Source: Apostichopus japonicus (taxonomy: Eukaryota > Echinodermata > Holothuroidea > Aspidochirotida > Stichopodidae). Taken from it: 64,000 nucleotides of DNA. The stretch lies in the NCBI RefSeq assembly GCF_037975245.1, contig NC_092573.1, positions 15,646,001 through 15,710,000 on the forward strand, written 5' to 3'. Below the pieces are notes generated by a model that saw only the letters and a program-made list of their open reading frames with translations, had not been told where the DNA came from and searched no databases. Position 1 is the stretch's first letter. Each line of letters begins with the position of its first letter. A program made the position numbers and the translations under genes. Below are positions 13,001-26,584 of the stretch, in pieces.

Positions 13001-16000
13001 TTTGTAGAGCAAGTTTGCGAGTTCCTCTGTACATGCATTTAATCATTCGTTTTCTCATACCCCCGCCACATGTAGCTGTACACTGTGTAAATAACGTAAG
13101 ATCATCATGTAAATATATAATGACTGCATACTCCTCTAATAACCCGAGTGAGGGATGCCCATGGCTACAACCACTTTGATGCTTTCTATCAGCATGTTAT
13201 ACACTGTTTGGTGCTATAACAAACCTAGTATGTGTCAGAAGTAGGAAGCTTACACTGCTGATCTGCAAAGATAATTGTTTTGATATTGGTTCATCCTAGC
13301 TAAGCAGAACTTTGCAGCTACTGCAGCTTTTCATTTTGACATAGCCATTCAATGTACAGATGATATTTGCTTTAAAAACCATTAGATATCTTGCCTAATT
13401 TAGGTATGATAACTAACAGATGTTGTTTTCAGATACATTTATCTTCAACACTCAAATTACCATCAAATTGTTACAACTTCAACACAAGATGCATCTACTG
13501 TATAAGCTGAAATGCTTGTATTAAGATCGATACAAGTAAAGTGCAGTAATTAACTATAAGGTAAGTCAAACAAGACAAAACAATCAATCATTCATGTTGA
13601 CTTCTGACTGACACATTTCTATGGAATTATTAGACAAAACTGAACAGAAACATGGCATCATCTATTACAAATAAAATTTGCTTTGATTTGAACTGAGCTT
13701 TTGAATAATATTTAGTTGGCGATGTCTGTTAGTCATTGTCAGTTACTAATCATAATCTACTTTATTCTCATTAAGACATTTATGATGACAATATCCTGTC
13801 ATTACTTAAGACATTACTACTCACTGGTGTCCAGTGAGAAACATGCCAGGTTGGGATGCAGCGATCCGTCACGCAGTCTGAAATATTGGCTGGCTTCACC
13901 AGTTCGTCGACAGATTCGCACTCACTCTCTGCTATGTAGTTTCCACTACTGTTCATACAACCAATTTCACGAGCCTTGGTCCCCATGCCATTACCTCTGC
14001 AGTTGCTGGAACACTAGAACAAGCAAAAGAGCAAACTGACATTAAATTTCAACATTTAGTCAAACTAACTGTCAATAATTCTTCACACATTTTAACCAAT
14101 ATTTAGCCACAACTTCTACCCTGCCCCAGCCCAGGAAGATGAAACGTTATCGAAAGAACTACTAACCCATGGCGAGAACCCGGCCCAACCAAGGAGGTGT
14201 GCAGTTTTTGAAAGAACTACTCACCCGTGGTGACAATCGTCCCCCACCCAGGGAGGTGTGCAATTACTGTTAGCACTACTTACCCATGACTACTACCCTG
14301 CCCCCAACATGGAGGTTTGCAGTTCTTGATAGTAATTCCTTAACATTGCTCATGATTATCCATAATGCCAACAAGTCAGAGTGTATTTATCTATGTAGTA
14401 ATTTGTTCCTACCCATGATCACCTTCTTGCCATGTAATGCACTTTATTATGCTCTTACCTGTGACCATTCTCCTGTCACCCAGTGAGGGGTGCACAGTTG
14501 TCTGTTGCAAGCCCTCCCATCAGCTGGTTTGGGCACTCCTTCCTTAGCACAGTAAACTGGATCTATAAGTCCAGATATTCCTCGCCTATTGGCATGCTGA
14601 CACAGGACATCCCTTTGCTGATAACCTCCACCACATGTCACTGTGCATGAAGTCCATTCTCCAGGAACCCATCTGAAGAAGAGACTCAAAACATTGAAGT
14701 TCCTTACACGTGTAACTCCTTTCAAAGAGCCCTGAAGTTAATATGATGATTGTTAAAGTTTTCAAAGAGCTTTTTTGTGTGTTCTAGAAAACCCATATTT
14801 CTGTCGGGTGATTATCAACTCCCTGGGTTTTGCATGATAGGATAGGATACATGATTTCAGTGAAAATTGATACACATTTGCCAGTTACGTTTTTTTTCTG
14901 GTGATATGTGTGGAAACCACCAAAACACAGGTTTCCACATATTTTTTAATGCTTTATGCAATCAAGAAACATGTGTAAACAACTAACAATTATTTTACAA
15001 GTTGTATATTGGTTTAAAAATGCAGGACTTCCTCAGACATTTTAGGTTGTCTTTTGCCTTTTATCTGTGACTACTTGCGGTCACAGCTACAGGTTGCCGC
15101 AGGGTTTTTTTGTTTTATGTAATTCTAACATTTTCTTCATGATTTCTCATAGGGAGCATTGACTACAACTGGTAACATTGTTGAGAAGGTTTTGTATAAA
15201 TTGCATGTCAAAGGCATAGATGGCACACAGTTGGGGTATGTCATGGTTTAGGCTGTCATCTTCAAACCCTGTACAATAAATATGTGTATGGTTGTTATTA
15301 TGTAAATAGCATTGGTGCTCTGTTTCCTCTGACATCTTAACATGGCAAACTAATTGTTGACATTATTTACTTTATTCAACAAATGAATATCAATCTACCT
15401 AAGCCTACCAAGAATGGTAACATTATGGAACTGCAGTGAATGGCAATGAAAGATGTCGTGTTCAGAGTCATGAAACATGGAACTGGTTACTTATAATAAT
15501 AATAATAATCATAATAATAATAATAATAATATTAGGCATTTAGCTACGCTATTCATGGTAAATCATATCAGAGTGCTTACAAGTTATATTACCCCTGCTC
15601 AATGATAACCTGTCCCAGAGACAATCCCTCCAGGTGGCAGTAGTTATATACTGCGCCCAATGACAAGTTACCTCACAGGTACCCATTTAACCCCTGGGTG
15701 GAGAGAGGCAAGTGAGATAAAGCAGCTTGCCCAAGGACACAACGTAATGAACTAGGCAGGAATCGAACCAGTAATCCTTGGATCACGAGTCCGACGCCTA
15801 AGCCAATTGACCACCACGCTCTTATAATAGAGTGCTTGATACAGGAGATTTTATCTTGAATTAAGAGACCTGCAAATTATCTAAACTGTAAGACTTCAGA
15901 ATTATATTTTGGAAGAATGGGGAAATGGGGGTCGGTCTGAAGTTGTTCAGTTGGGGGTAAGGGGGACACAGTGCTATGGTGTTACCAGGTTTTGTAGGAA

Positions 16001-19000
16001 TAGAGTGCATAAGTTAGATGCAGACATGATACATGGTGGGGCGAGGGGGGGCAATAAATACAAAAATATCATAAATGTAACACAAACTTGGTCTTCACTA
16101 ATTAGGAAGACATTAATAGGGCACTTCATGAAGTGGCTCGGGAATCTCTGAAACTTACATATAATCTCCTGGCACGAGTTCCTCAGCCGTATGAGAGACT
16201 GTGAACATAAAGAACAATCAACAGCTACTTATGTCAAGAATGACAAACGTTAGAAGAAATGCATTGTGGGTAAAAGAATGTACAACTACTGCATGCAAGC
16301 AAGGTTCTTTCTGGATAAAAAGAAACCAAATATGGTGACAATGTTCTTGCAAAAGTAGCCTAAAATACCAGGTGGTGTGCTTGAAGTATTTGGAAACATG
16401 GGCAATGAAAAGATAGCAAATAAATAGTTATGAAACTTACACATGTCTCACTTCAAAGTAAGAGGGTCTGGGAATTGTTGGAAATGTACATAACTAAGCA
16501 AGAATAATAACTAACAAAAATTCATAGTTTTTCAGACAAAGCTTTCCCCTTTAGGAAAAATAACCAAGCAATGGGCCATCTTTACACACTTATTACATAA
16601 AAGAGAGAGAGAGATTGTTGAAAGAAGCACTAACACATTTGTTAGCATACAGGCTAATGCTGTTTCTCATGCTTTTGTTTGATATCAAATACTGAATCAT
16701 AATTGTTCATATTATTGTCATGTTCTTACACAAAGAGTTCACAACTATTTATAGTGATTGTTATGCAGAAGCAAGGGATGAGACAATGCTGGCTGTATGT
16801 TTGTAAGAGTTTGAAACTAATCTGTGCGAGTGGCTCACATATCCTCAGCTATTCCGAAAGTATGCAGAACATGAATTGGCTCTTACAGTAAAACAGACAC
16901 CCCAACAGGAAAGGTTAAGGATTTGATAAAATAACACAAACATGGAAAAAATACCTCTGAAGTCAGCAATTTAGTGAGTGACACCTATGATGTGCCTCTA
17001 AAACACTTATAATTGGTAAATCTCATTCTTTTAATAATTTCATTTATTATAATCATTATCACTACCACCAAACTATGCTCTTTCAACTTCATATAAACAA
17101 CAGATCACCACTGGCTGGATGACATTCAACAACATTTGTCTTTGATTAATTGTACTAAATTACTATAAACATGATATTTGAGACCAGAAAGGTTTTGATT
17201 TCCTATTAACTTTCGTATTTCATCTGAGAAACTGATAGAATGGTCTGTGTATATTAGTATAAATAGTCCAGTCACGTTAATTGATGAACCGAAATCAACC
17301 AGGAAATTGACAAGTTTATCAAGACTTACATTATCAAACTTATTGGTAAGAAAAGAAACTTACCAACTGTCAAATAAAAATTTTCTGAAAGAGGTCCAGC
17401 CTGACAGGTATAGACCCCTGAATCATCCACTGATAATTGAGCAAACTTGATAGCACCCCCTGATATTTCTCTGACCCTCATAGTTCTGTTCTGTGGTATC
17501 ACAGCTGACCCCTTCAACCACTGTACATGAGGTTTCTCCATACCCTGTGTGGGACAACTCACTATCAGGGTAGTCTTAGTAAACATGGTAGCTCTCTGCC
17601 CCACTGTAAGGTAAATTCTGCCCACTGTTTCCTGTTGCTCAAATATGCTACTATTGCTCAGAATTGCAGGCGCTGATAAAGCAAACAACAGAAGAAAAAT
17701 CAAGGATATTTAGATATTTTAAATATTTTTTACAATAATATAAGCATAAATAAGGATGAGGTTTTTATCATATTTATCAAGATGCCAAAATAAAATTTGT
17801 AATAACAAGCAAAATGTGGAAAAACCCAATGTGTCATATTTCCATCAGCAGCCTTAATGTCCTAAATGCTTATTAAAATAAAAATGTTTCAAATAGTGAT
17901 TAAATTGAAAATGTTTCAAATAGTGATTAAATTAAATATGTTCAAACTGTGTGGCACAATATCTAAAAGTTGTAAGTAGTGAGATACAACGTTAACCACA
18001 TTCTGTTGAGGCAACTGAAATTCACATATGAGACCATACTATAGTGCATTGGACTTACACCAGATTTCTAATGACTGCCTCAGCCTACAAACAATTGAAG
18101 GTCTACCGCAGTATCTCGCACATAACATAGTACACTCCTAACATGACTAGTCTATCCAAAAGCAAATCATGACAATATCGGTACTACACTAATTTAACCT
18201 AATTGGGTTATTGAGTTACAATTAAATAGAGTAATAAAGTAAAATAAAGTTAAATATGTTCAAACTGTGTGTGGCACAATATCTAAAAGTTGTATGTAGT
18301 GAGATACAACGTTAACCACATTCTGTTGAGGCAACTGAAATTCACATATGAGACCATACTATAGTGCATTGGACTTACACCAGATTTCTAATGACTGCCT
18401 CAGCCTACAAACAATTGAAGGTCTACCGCAGTATCTCGCACATAACATAGTACACTCCTAACATGACTAGTCTATCCAAAAGCAAATCATGACAATATCG
18501 GTACTACACTAATTTAACCTAATTGGGTTATTGAGTTACAATGCAATCTGAATTATCTTCACAACTAGTTGTCGATGACCTCCAAAGATGACTTTTGTCA
18601 TTTGGACAACCATTACAAATTTGCCCTGCTATACTCATCAAATAATTACGTACCAGCTGAAGAGGGTACAAACAAAGATTACTATGTACTGAACTGTACG
18701 CTATACTTAGGATTATACCACAAAGCTTTGCTTGATAAGTGGGACACTGCATACCTTCCTCCCATTTGAAGAAAGTGTTGGGTTCAAAAGAGGGCTGCAT
18801 AGCTTATCCCGTCAAGCTTGTGGGGCTAATATGCAGCCATCAAACATATCTGTGCCTTGTAAACCATTGTCTCATGCTTCGGCAATGGTCACGAATAGTA
18901 ATGCAAACAACATTTTTGTCCTTTTTTAATTTGCGTATCATATAAGTAGCGATATTCACAGAGTCACAAAGACCTCTTGAAAATTGGGACAGCTTAGCGT

Positions 19001-22000
19001 GCTGGCAGGAAAATATATTTTACATTGAGAAAAAACAGGACTACCCCAATTAATTGCTAACTATATATAAACTTCAGCAAAAAAGTGTTGAGAGGTTACG
19101 AGGTCGCTTAAGAGCAGTGTTATATCATTTGGTGCTAAATTACAAAAAGAAGAAATGATGAAAGTACAAACCAAAGCAAACATCGAGAGAACATGTTTCT
19201 ACTGCCGGAGGAGCCGATTCCCCGGAACATTCACTGCTGTCCAGGATGATGGTTTCACCGTTACCAAGTATCTGAGTGCACTTCACTGGTCTGAATCTTT
19301 GCCCATGTCCACATGTAACAGAGCACTGAGGAAACCAAATAGTTCAATGTTAACATGGAGTGCAAACTATAAATGAACATGGTGAGCATTCCTTGTACAG
19401 AAAATGAATCAAAGAGAGACATCTCTTGATCAAGATGCAGTGAAGACTGCTATGCTCAATTTATGAAACCATAGAAACACAACGATTGTCATACAATTAT
19501 GAAGACCATGTGACAAAACTGATAAACTCATTTGGAAATGTGATGACACATGTTTTCACTGAATAATTTTTTTTTCCATTTTATGATATTTTGAGAGGGA
19601 ATGTCATCACAGCAATTAAGTTGACAGTTTTTTTTTTTTTTTTATCTTTACAGCATTTTACTAGTTTACTTAAAAATATCATAGAAAAGAGTTGCATCTT
19701 GATGAAATGCTATAAAGTTCACTGATACTTTAAATGAAAAGCAATGAGTTTCATTTAGGAAACAATCCTTCCTTAATTTTAAAGTTAAACTTGAGTAAGG
19801 AGAAAATAGGAAGTAAATGATAGCTTCACTAACAAAAGTCATGATAATAATAATATTAATAATATTTGCTTTTTATATAGCACTTTATACCAGCGATAGG
19901 TCTCAAAGCGCTTTACAGAGGTTATATTACCCCTGCTCAATGATAACCTGTCCCAGAGACAATCCCTCCAGTCGGCAATGACAAGTTACCTCACAGGTAC
20001 CCATTTAACCCCTGGGTGGAGAGAGGCAAGTGAGATAAAGCATCTTGCCCAAGGACACAATGTAATGAACTAGGCAGGAATCGAACCAGCAATCCTTGGC
20101 CAATTGGCCACCACGCTCTCATGATGATGGTTGTCCCATTGCAAGAGTTGAACTATATCTACTAGTTAATCAATATGTTCTTACACAAGTCATTTCAACC
20201 ACACCCTTCATATTGTTTGGTCACACTGCTGCAATGGCTACTGAAAGTAACTGTTAATTACCTCTGAGAATAGTCCAGTCAGCCAGCTGGGAGGGCAGTC
20301 GATTTCATTACAACTGTCTATTTCTAGAGGAGGATACCCAGAGCACTTCCTGGATTCTCTGTCCACCTCCTCACCATTACCAAGTGTCTGTTTGCAGCTA
20401 ACCATCCTAGACTTGGTTCCACTCCCACACACCTCAGTGCACTGCAGGATACAATGAGGTGCTCTGAATTAATACACTCAGGTGTACACATCTTCAAATT
20501 CTAATGCAGGGATACCTCAAACAGCTTTAGTGCAAACCAGAAAAAGGGTAGCTCACCTCATCATTTAGAAAAATGTCACTTTTGGTCATTAAAAAGTGCT
20601 CTTATGTTGAAAATATGAAACAAAATTTAACTGAAAAGTACACCCAAGTTAAAATGTAGTTTAAAAGTGCCTCTTGTTGAGAATCCCTTCACTATGAGGG
20701 AATGTCTCCTGTGGAAAAGCAATACATTACACATGATCAAGTAATCTCACTGCTAAAAACACACTTTACTACAATAATTCAAGTTGAAGGGGAAACGATT
20801 CTAGTGATTTATTGAGCTGGATATGAATTTAAATGTATTCTTTCCTGTATTAAAACCATCTATGTGATATTAAAAGGATATGCAAACTGACAAATACTTA
20901 CAGGTGACCAAACATTCATCACCCAGTGTGGATCACAATCAAAATTGGCGCAAGATACTGACTCGGGCCTGGGAAGATCCTCACACTCACTGTCTGGGTG
21001 ATTGCTCATACCATCAGTACTGGCATCAAATACTTGTATACATAGCACCTTAATGGGATACTGACGGCCACTTCCACATGTGTGGGTGCACTCACTGTAC
21101 AATAGAACTTTCCATCTGAATTGAGAAAATAATATATTTTAATTTAGTCTTAATTGATCTAATAAAAGAGAAGAAGTTTGATGCAAATAACAAGGATGGG
21201 GGCCATTAAAGCTTGTGACCAGATACTTTAAGTAATTGCTGACGTCATCTCCTTCCTAGTAATGTTTTGAATGTTTATTGAAACCAGTATGAATATCAAA
21301 CAAAATATTTATAAAAAGGAGTACAAAATACATTTAAAATATAAAATAATATTCAAAATATAAAATATTACTATTAGTTGTTAAGAATGAGGTTAATATA
21401 TATATATAAGAAAGACATAAAATTATATAAGAGGTTCTGAGTGATCAGACTGAATCAATATTGCAGCACAATAAATAAAAGAATTTATGTACAGCTGAAT
21501 TCTGTAGTTTGGCAAGATATATGGGGATTTCTAAGATTTCTGCTGGATGTAGTTAAATGACTCATAAGTGAAGCATGCAATGAATGGTTGTTTATAAAAG
21601 TATTTGTCATTCTTATGAATTCAGTCTTGACAGAAGTATTCACGATTTTTCTTAATGAATGGTATTAATCTACTTTCAATATATACGCTGTATACTTAAG
21701 AAACTTCATTAGTCTATTCTTATCTTTACATGATATATAGCGATACCAAACAGGTACAGCACAAATAATATGCGGCAAGATTACAGAATTGAAAAGTCAA
21801 GTAATTTAATAGTGAGACAACCAGAAGAAAAAACTCTGTAAGGTATTGTGCAAGATAAACAGTTCATGTAAGACCGTAAGATTGAGTACAGTAAAGGGGT
21901 AGCGAAAGTCCTTTCTTGGGGCCATCTTCAATAACACTAAGACTGTTATAACTGGCAATGATATTAAGTCAGTTTAAGTGTATGATAAACAGTTCATGTA

Positions 22001-25000
22001 AGACCGTAAGACTGAGTACAGTAAAGGGGTAGCGTAAGTCCTTTCTTGGGGCAATCTTGATATAACACTAAGACTGTTATAACTGGCAATGATATTAAGT
22101 CAGTTTAATCAGTTGAAATCTTTTCTCGAGTAGTACGAAGTAGGTTTGGTAATATCGCTGAACAAACAATTTCCTTAGCCAGCCTGGCAACCTTTTTAAG
22201 TCGAAAAAAACAAAAAAGGTCCAGAAGTGCTGTTTATTTGTAATGAAAATAGAATCAAATTAATTTCATTAATATGAGGTAACAGAAATAATCCTCCACC
22301 TTACTGTGTAACAAGTAAGCACTTAAATCATTCACTGCATTGGGGTGTCTGCTTTTGAACTACAACAGAAGACAACAGTAAATCAAGCAGGAGGTATTAA
22401 ATGGTTTATTTTTTGAGTCTCACTCAGACCATTAACTGCCACTCTGTAAATACTCACTCAACTGGACATGGCTGCTCGTTACACATGCTTCGGCTCTTTG
22501 GGAAAGGATCACTGTTGACACAATATGTATCGCGCACTACAGTGTCCTCAATGAAATCATAACACTCTAGAACAGTTTCTTGAATACCTGGAAGAACAAA
22601 ATACCATCACAAGTCTGTGATAACTTATTTACTACTATTATCATAACAAATGAAATGGTGAACCAGCCATTTATCCCTAGGAAATGACATAGGAGTGATA
22701 TACAAAGAGATGGAATAATTTACCTGGGTTTCTTCTTGTCATGAATGGCTGGTGCATGTCATTATAAACTTGACTAGTATGATAGTATTAAGGCTGAGGG
22801 ATAAGTAGTGATGCTTGTCATTGAATAGGAACTTTCCCAAAGCGGTTTTTCGTTTTAATCTGTTCTGATGTTAATGCAACTAACTATCCCTACATTTCGT
22901 GTTCAAGGTTATTCCAGGGAGATGTTACAGTGCAAAATAATGCAATTAGCTATACTTAATGTTTAAGACTGACAATGGCTAAGCTATACACTCAGTTGAT
23001 ACATTTCACAGATTTCATGTTCGAGTTATCAAGTTTGCTTCTAATTTCATATTTATTGCTTAGCTCTGAGAGACTAAACTCACCCCCAGCACAAGAACGA
23101 CTGCACTCAGTAAGGCCACTCTGCCGCCAGATGTACTTTTCGTTGTACTGGCTGTAATCATAGTCACTAGGAATTGAAAATCTCACTTCACTCCCCTTGT
23201 CATTGACCTTATTCCTATTATAATCGCTATCCACCGAATATGCACTCTCTGATGGGAAACTCAAACCTTGTGAAAAAGAGCTAGAATCAAAACTTTGCAC
23301 AATGTTACTGGAAGATATTTGCACTTTTGCCGTTATGTTATTTTCATAGTTTCTCTCTGTTCCGGTGGCAAACGTTGTCGCATCAAATATGTCTGCGTCA
23401 GTGTCAGTCAGAAGTTGTTGGCAAGGAGAGAGGAGACATTCTTCTGTGGCGTTAGGTTTGATGGCAAGCAGAGGTTCGCAGTCATGTTCTGGTCTTTCCT
23501 CCAATGTTTCTGTGTGTGATACATACATCGCACATGTGACATTACGAGTTCTGATACCAGTTCCACATGTTACACTGCAAGGACTCCAGTCAGAAAATGA
23601 GTAACTAACAGAAACATAAAATGAGAATGAAAACAGCAAAAAATTATGAAAAAAAGTAAAAATAATTTGAAAATCAAATCTGTTCCGAATCAAGTATGCA
23701 AAGTACTTTCCGGTAGCCTTGTGTTAAGAATATTTTATAACATTTATGCAACATACTCAAAATTTAGTTTTCATCCTTGTTTATTTGCCTCATATTATGC
23801 CATATTTGATATTTCAGTGCATACGAAATAAATATACATGATTTAGAATACTGAATCTTTAATATCAACAACTTTGCACTGGACAGAAATGGTTTACTGT
23901 CGAACAAATATAGTGATGTGACATTTTCAAACTGGAAGGAAGAATCAAGTGTGGCAGGTTTTTAAATATTTTCAGTGTGATTATGAACAACAAATCTAAA
24001 TTAGAAAAGGAGATACATTGATCAGCAGACAGAGGATTTTAAACACTTTTTTATGGGTCGAAAAACTTTTCAAGGGGCAATGAAAATGAGTTTACTTTTA
24101 GTTGTCCTCTGTGAATTTCGTGTAGCTGTGTTGTAATAGGTTAGATTACAGCCTGCACAATCACATTGCATATGCACAAAGCAACTGTTGCATGTATGCA
24201 GTGATGCCCTTCAAATTTACCATGTGACTATAGATTTGTTTCTTAGCAGTGATTTGACAGGAAAACAAAACAAATTATAATACTTGTTCATGATCATTTA
24301 GGTTTATACTAGCTATGGCCAACAGTTCCAGTGTTGGTATTAATACTATGTATTGGTTAAAATATGCAGGTATATATGCAGGTTTATATGCAGGTCTGGT
24401 TTGGAATCAAATACAGTACCTACGGAGTATATCGATATAATGGCAGAGTTTAAAATAATTGGAATTAAATGTGACACATAACATGGTTACAAATCTTACC
24501 TTGCTGAGCGTGCAAGATATTCTCTGATTTTGGGATTGATTTCATAGTTTGCAAAAGGATCTGTTGATCATGAGAAACAATAATGGCATCAGTAGCACAA
24601 CTTTGTATTGATGGAATCATAACAATATATAATTTATTAATGGTAGACATTAGAGTAATTACTGTATTTAGGTAGTCTGTCTTAGCTCACAACTACACAT
24701 TCTTATTTCAACTGGAAACACAAGCCATAATAGCTTGATATCATACTCTGGCTAAAGGTCACATACCATATGAACAGAGACTTAGGTCTATATCTTAGAG
24801 GTTATTCATGGGTGTAAAAGACATTAAGTACATGTTCATATTGCAACTTACTCGCTATCTTCACAATTGCAAATGAAGAGGGTTAAGGAGCCAGAAACAT
24901 ACGTTTTGCTCTTATTTACTTTCCAATAGTTTCCATGTTTGGCTGGATTTTTGATGGTTGCATCACCTATGATCAGATTATATCAGCATAAGGATATTAT

Positions 25001-26553
25001 AGCAGAAAATAAGTTCATATTATAGCAGAAAATAATGAGGTTTTAAATTAAAAGTCTTGCCAAGGACCCTGGGAATCAAAGTGTCAGTGAATCCAGTTAT
25101 CCTGTATTGTAAAACTTGTAGCCGTATGTCAGGATTAAACTATCCATGAATTCTTAAATCAGCAAAAACGAACCTATTTAGGTCAATCAATGCTTGGAGA
25201 TGTAACCTAAAGGAGTACAATGAGAAGAGTTTATAATACAACCAGCCAGATAATATAACCTGCAAGATACAGCACTCAACTACCCATTATTGCAAAAGAA
25301 TAAAATATGGTTTATGTTTAGGCTTGTAATCTGTACAAAGAAACTTTACCTCAGTCTCTAACAAGAGCCCAAGGGCACTATGGTTCCTTGCTTATAAGCC
25401 TATATTTACAAGGGAGCAGAACTGTCCTAAAATTGTTATTTGGATGTACACACAATATTATTCCCAAAAATATCACAAATCAACTGTTGGTCCTTTTGAG
25501 AACCTGTTGAGAACCAAGTGTCCGATTAAAGCGTGATATCCACTCTGTCCTGAATGTTAATAACTGAAACAGTATCAAAATAAACTGTTGGCCACTAATA
25601 ACTTGAGAATCAGGTGTCAGATTGTAGCGGGAGTTGGTTTCCTCTATAGAGCATACCAAGCTCTATCATATAATTGAAATATTGACCCTTTTTCTTTGCC
25701 CCATATCTCCTTACCCACATGTGCTTATTAAAACCAACAAAACCTTTAACCTCTGCTTACTTCGCACGGGAACGTCACACAGGGATCAACCCAATATTGA
25801 TCAAAAGGTACCTTTGAGATCCAAATATGGCTACGAAAATTCAAATAACCAACAATTCTAATGTAGTTCACCAGAGGTCAACCTGAGGTCAAAGGTCACC
25901 CAGATGCGAGTGGACTATTGGATTACAACAGCGTAACTCCCAACCTTGACGGACATTTTGTTCTCATGTTATTGCAAAAATACTAGTTTTTGACCCCTAA
26001 TTGACCTTTGTTGACATTAGATCACATGACCGTTATGTTTGGAAACGATCCCTTACCCCATTCACAGCTTGTCTCAAAATATTAACTGCATCAGATTTAT
26101 GCACTGGGAGTTGTTACATTTTTAATATTTTGCATTTTTTGACCCTAACAGACCTTTGGAGACCTTTGCGGGCACCAAAAACAATAGGGATCTTCCTCTC
26201 ACTATGGGCTATCCACCCACCAAGGTCATGATATATCTTCCTTATTGAGATATCGTGTACACAAGCCAAGCGTCACACACACACACACGCAAAGTTGAAT
26301 GCATAGGTTCCTTGCTTTGCAAAAAGCAAGGAACCAAAAACTATATTAAGCAAAACAGGTCATGTCAGGCATGAAAATATCAAGAAAAAGAGAAACAAGA
26401 GAGTAAAACCTGCCAATGGTACGGCTAAGTACAATATGTAATGGATGCATGGGATGATCAAGAACACTTCTACTATAACTGAGAGACCTCACTTGACATC
26501 TTGCAATAATTGATCAAAGGTTGGCAAAGGTTGTTGTCAATAATACAATCAAT

Positions 26554-26584
<31 letters not shown>

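Noticed and set aside
18528-18800. 90-residue minus-strand frame considered as an extra exon between exons 15 and 16
   Set aside because: Exons 15 and 16 already join in phase, the cysteines do not fit TSP1 or Ig, and part of the frame lies in the duplicated block.
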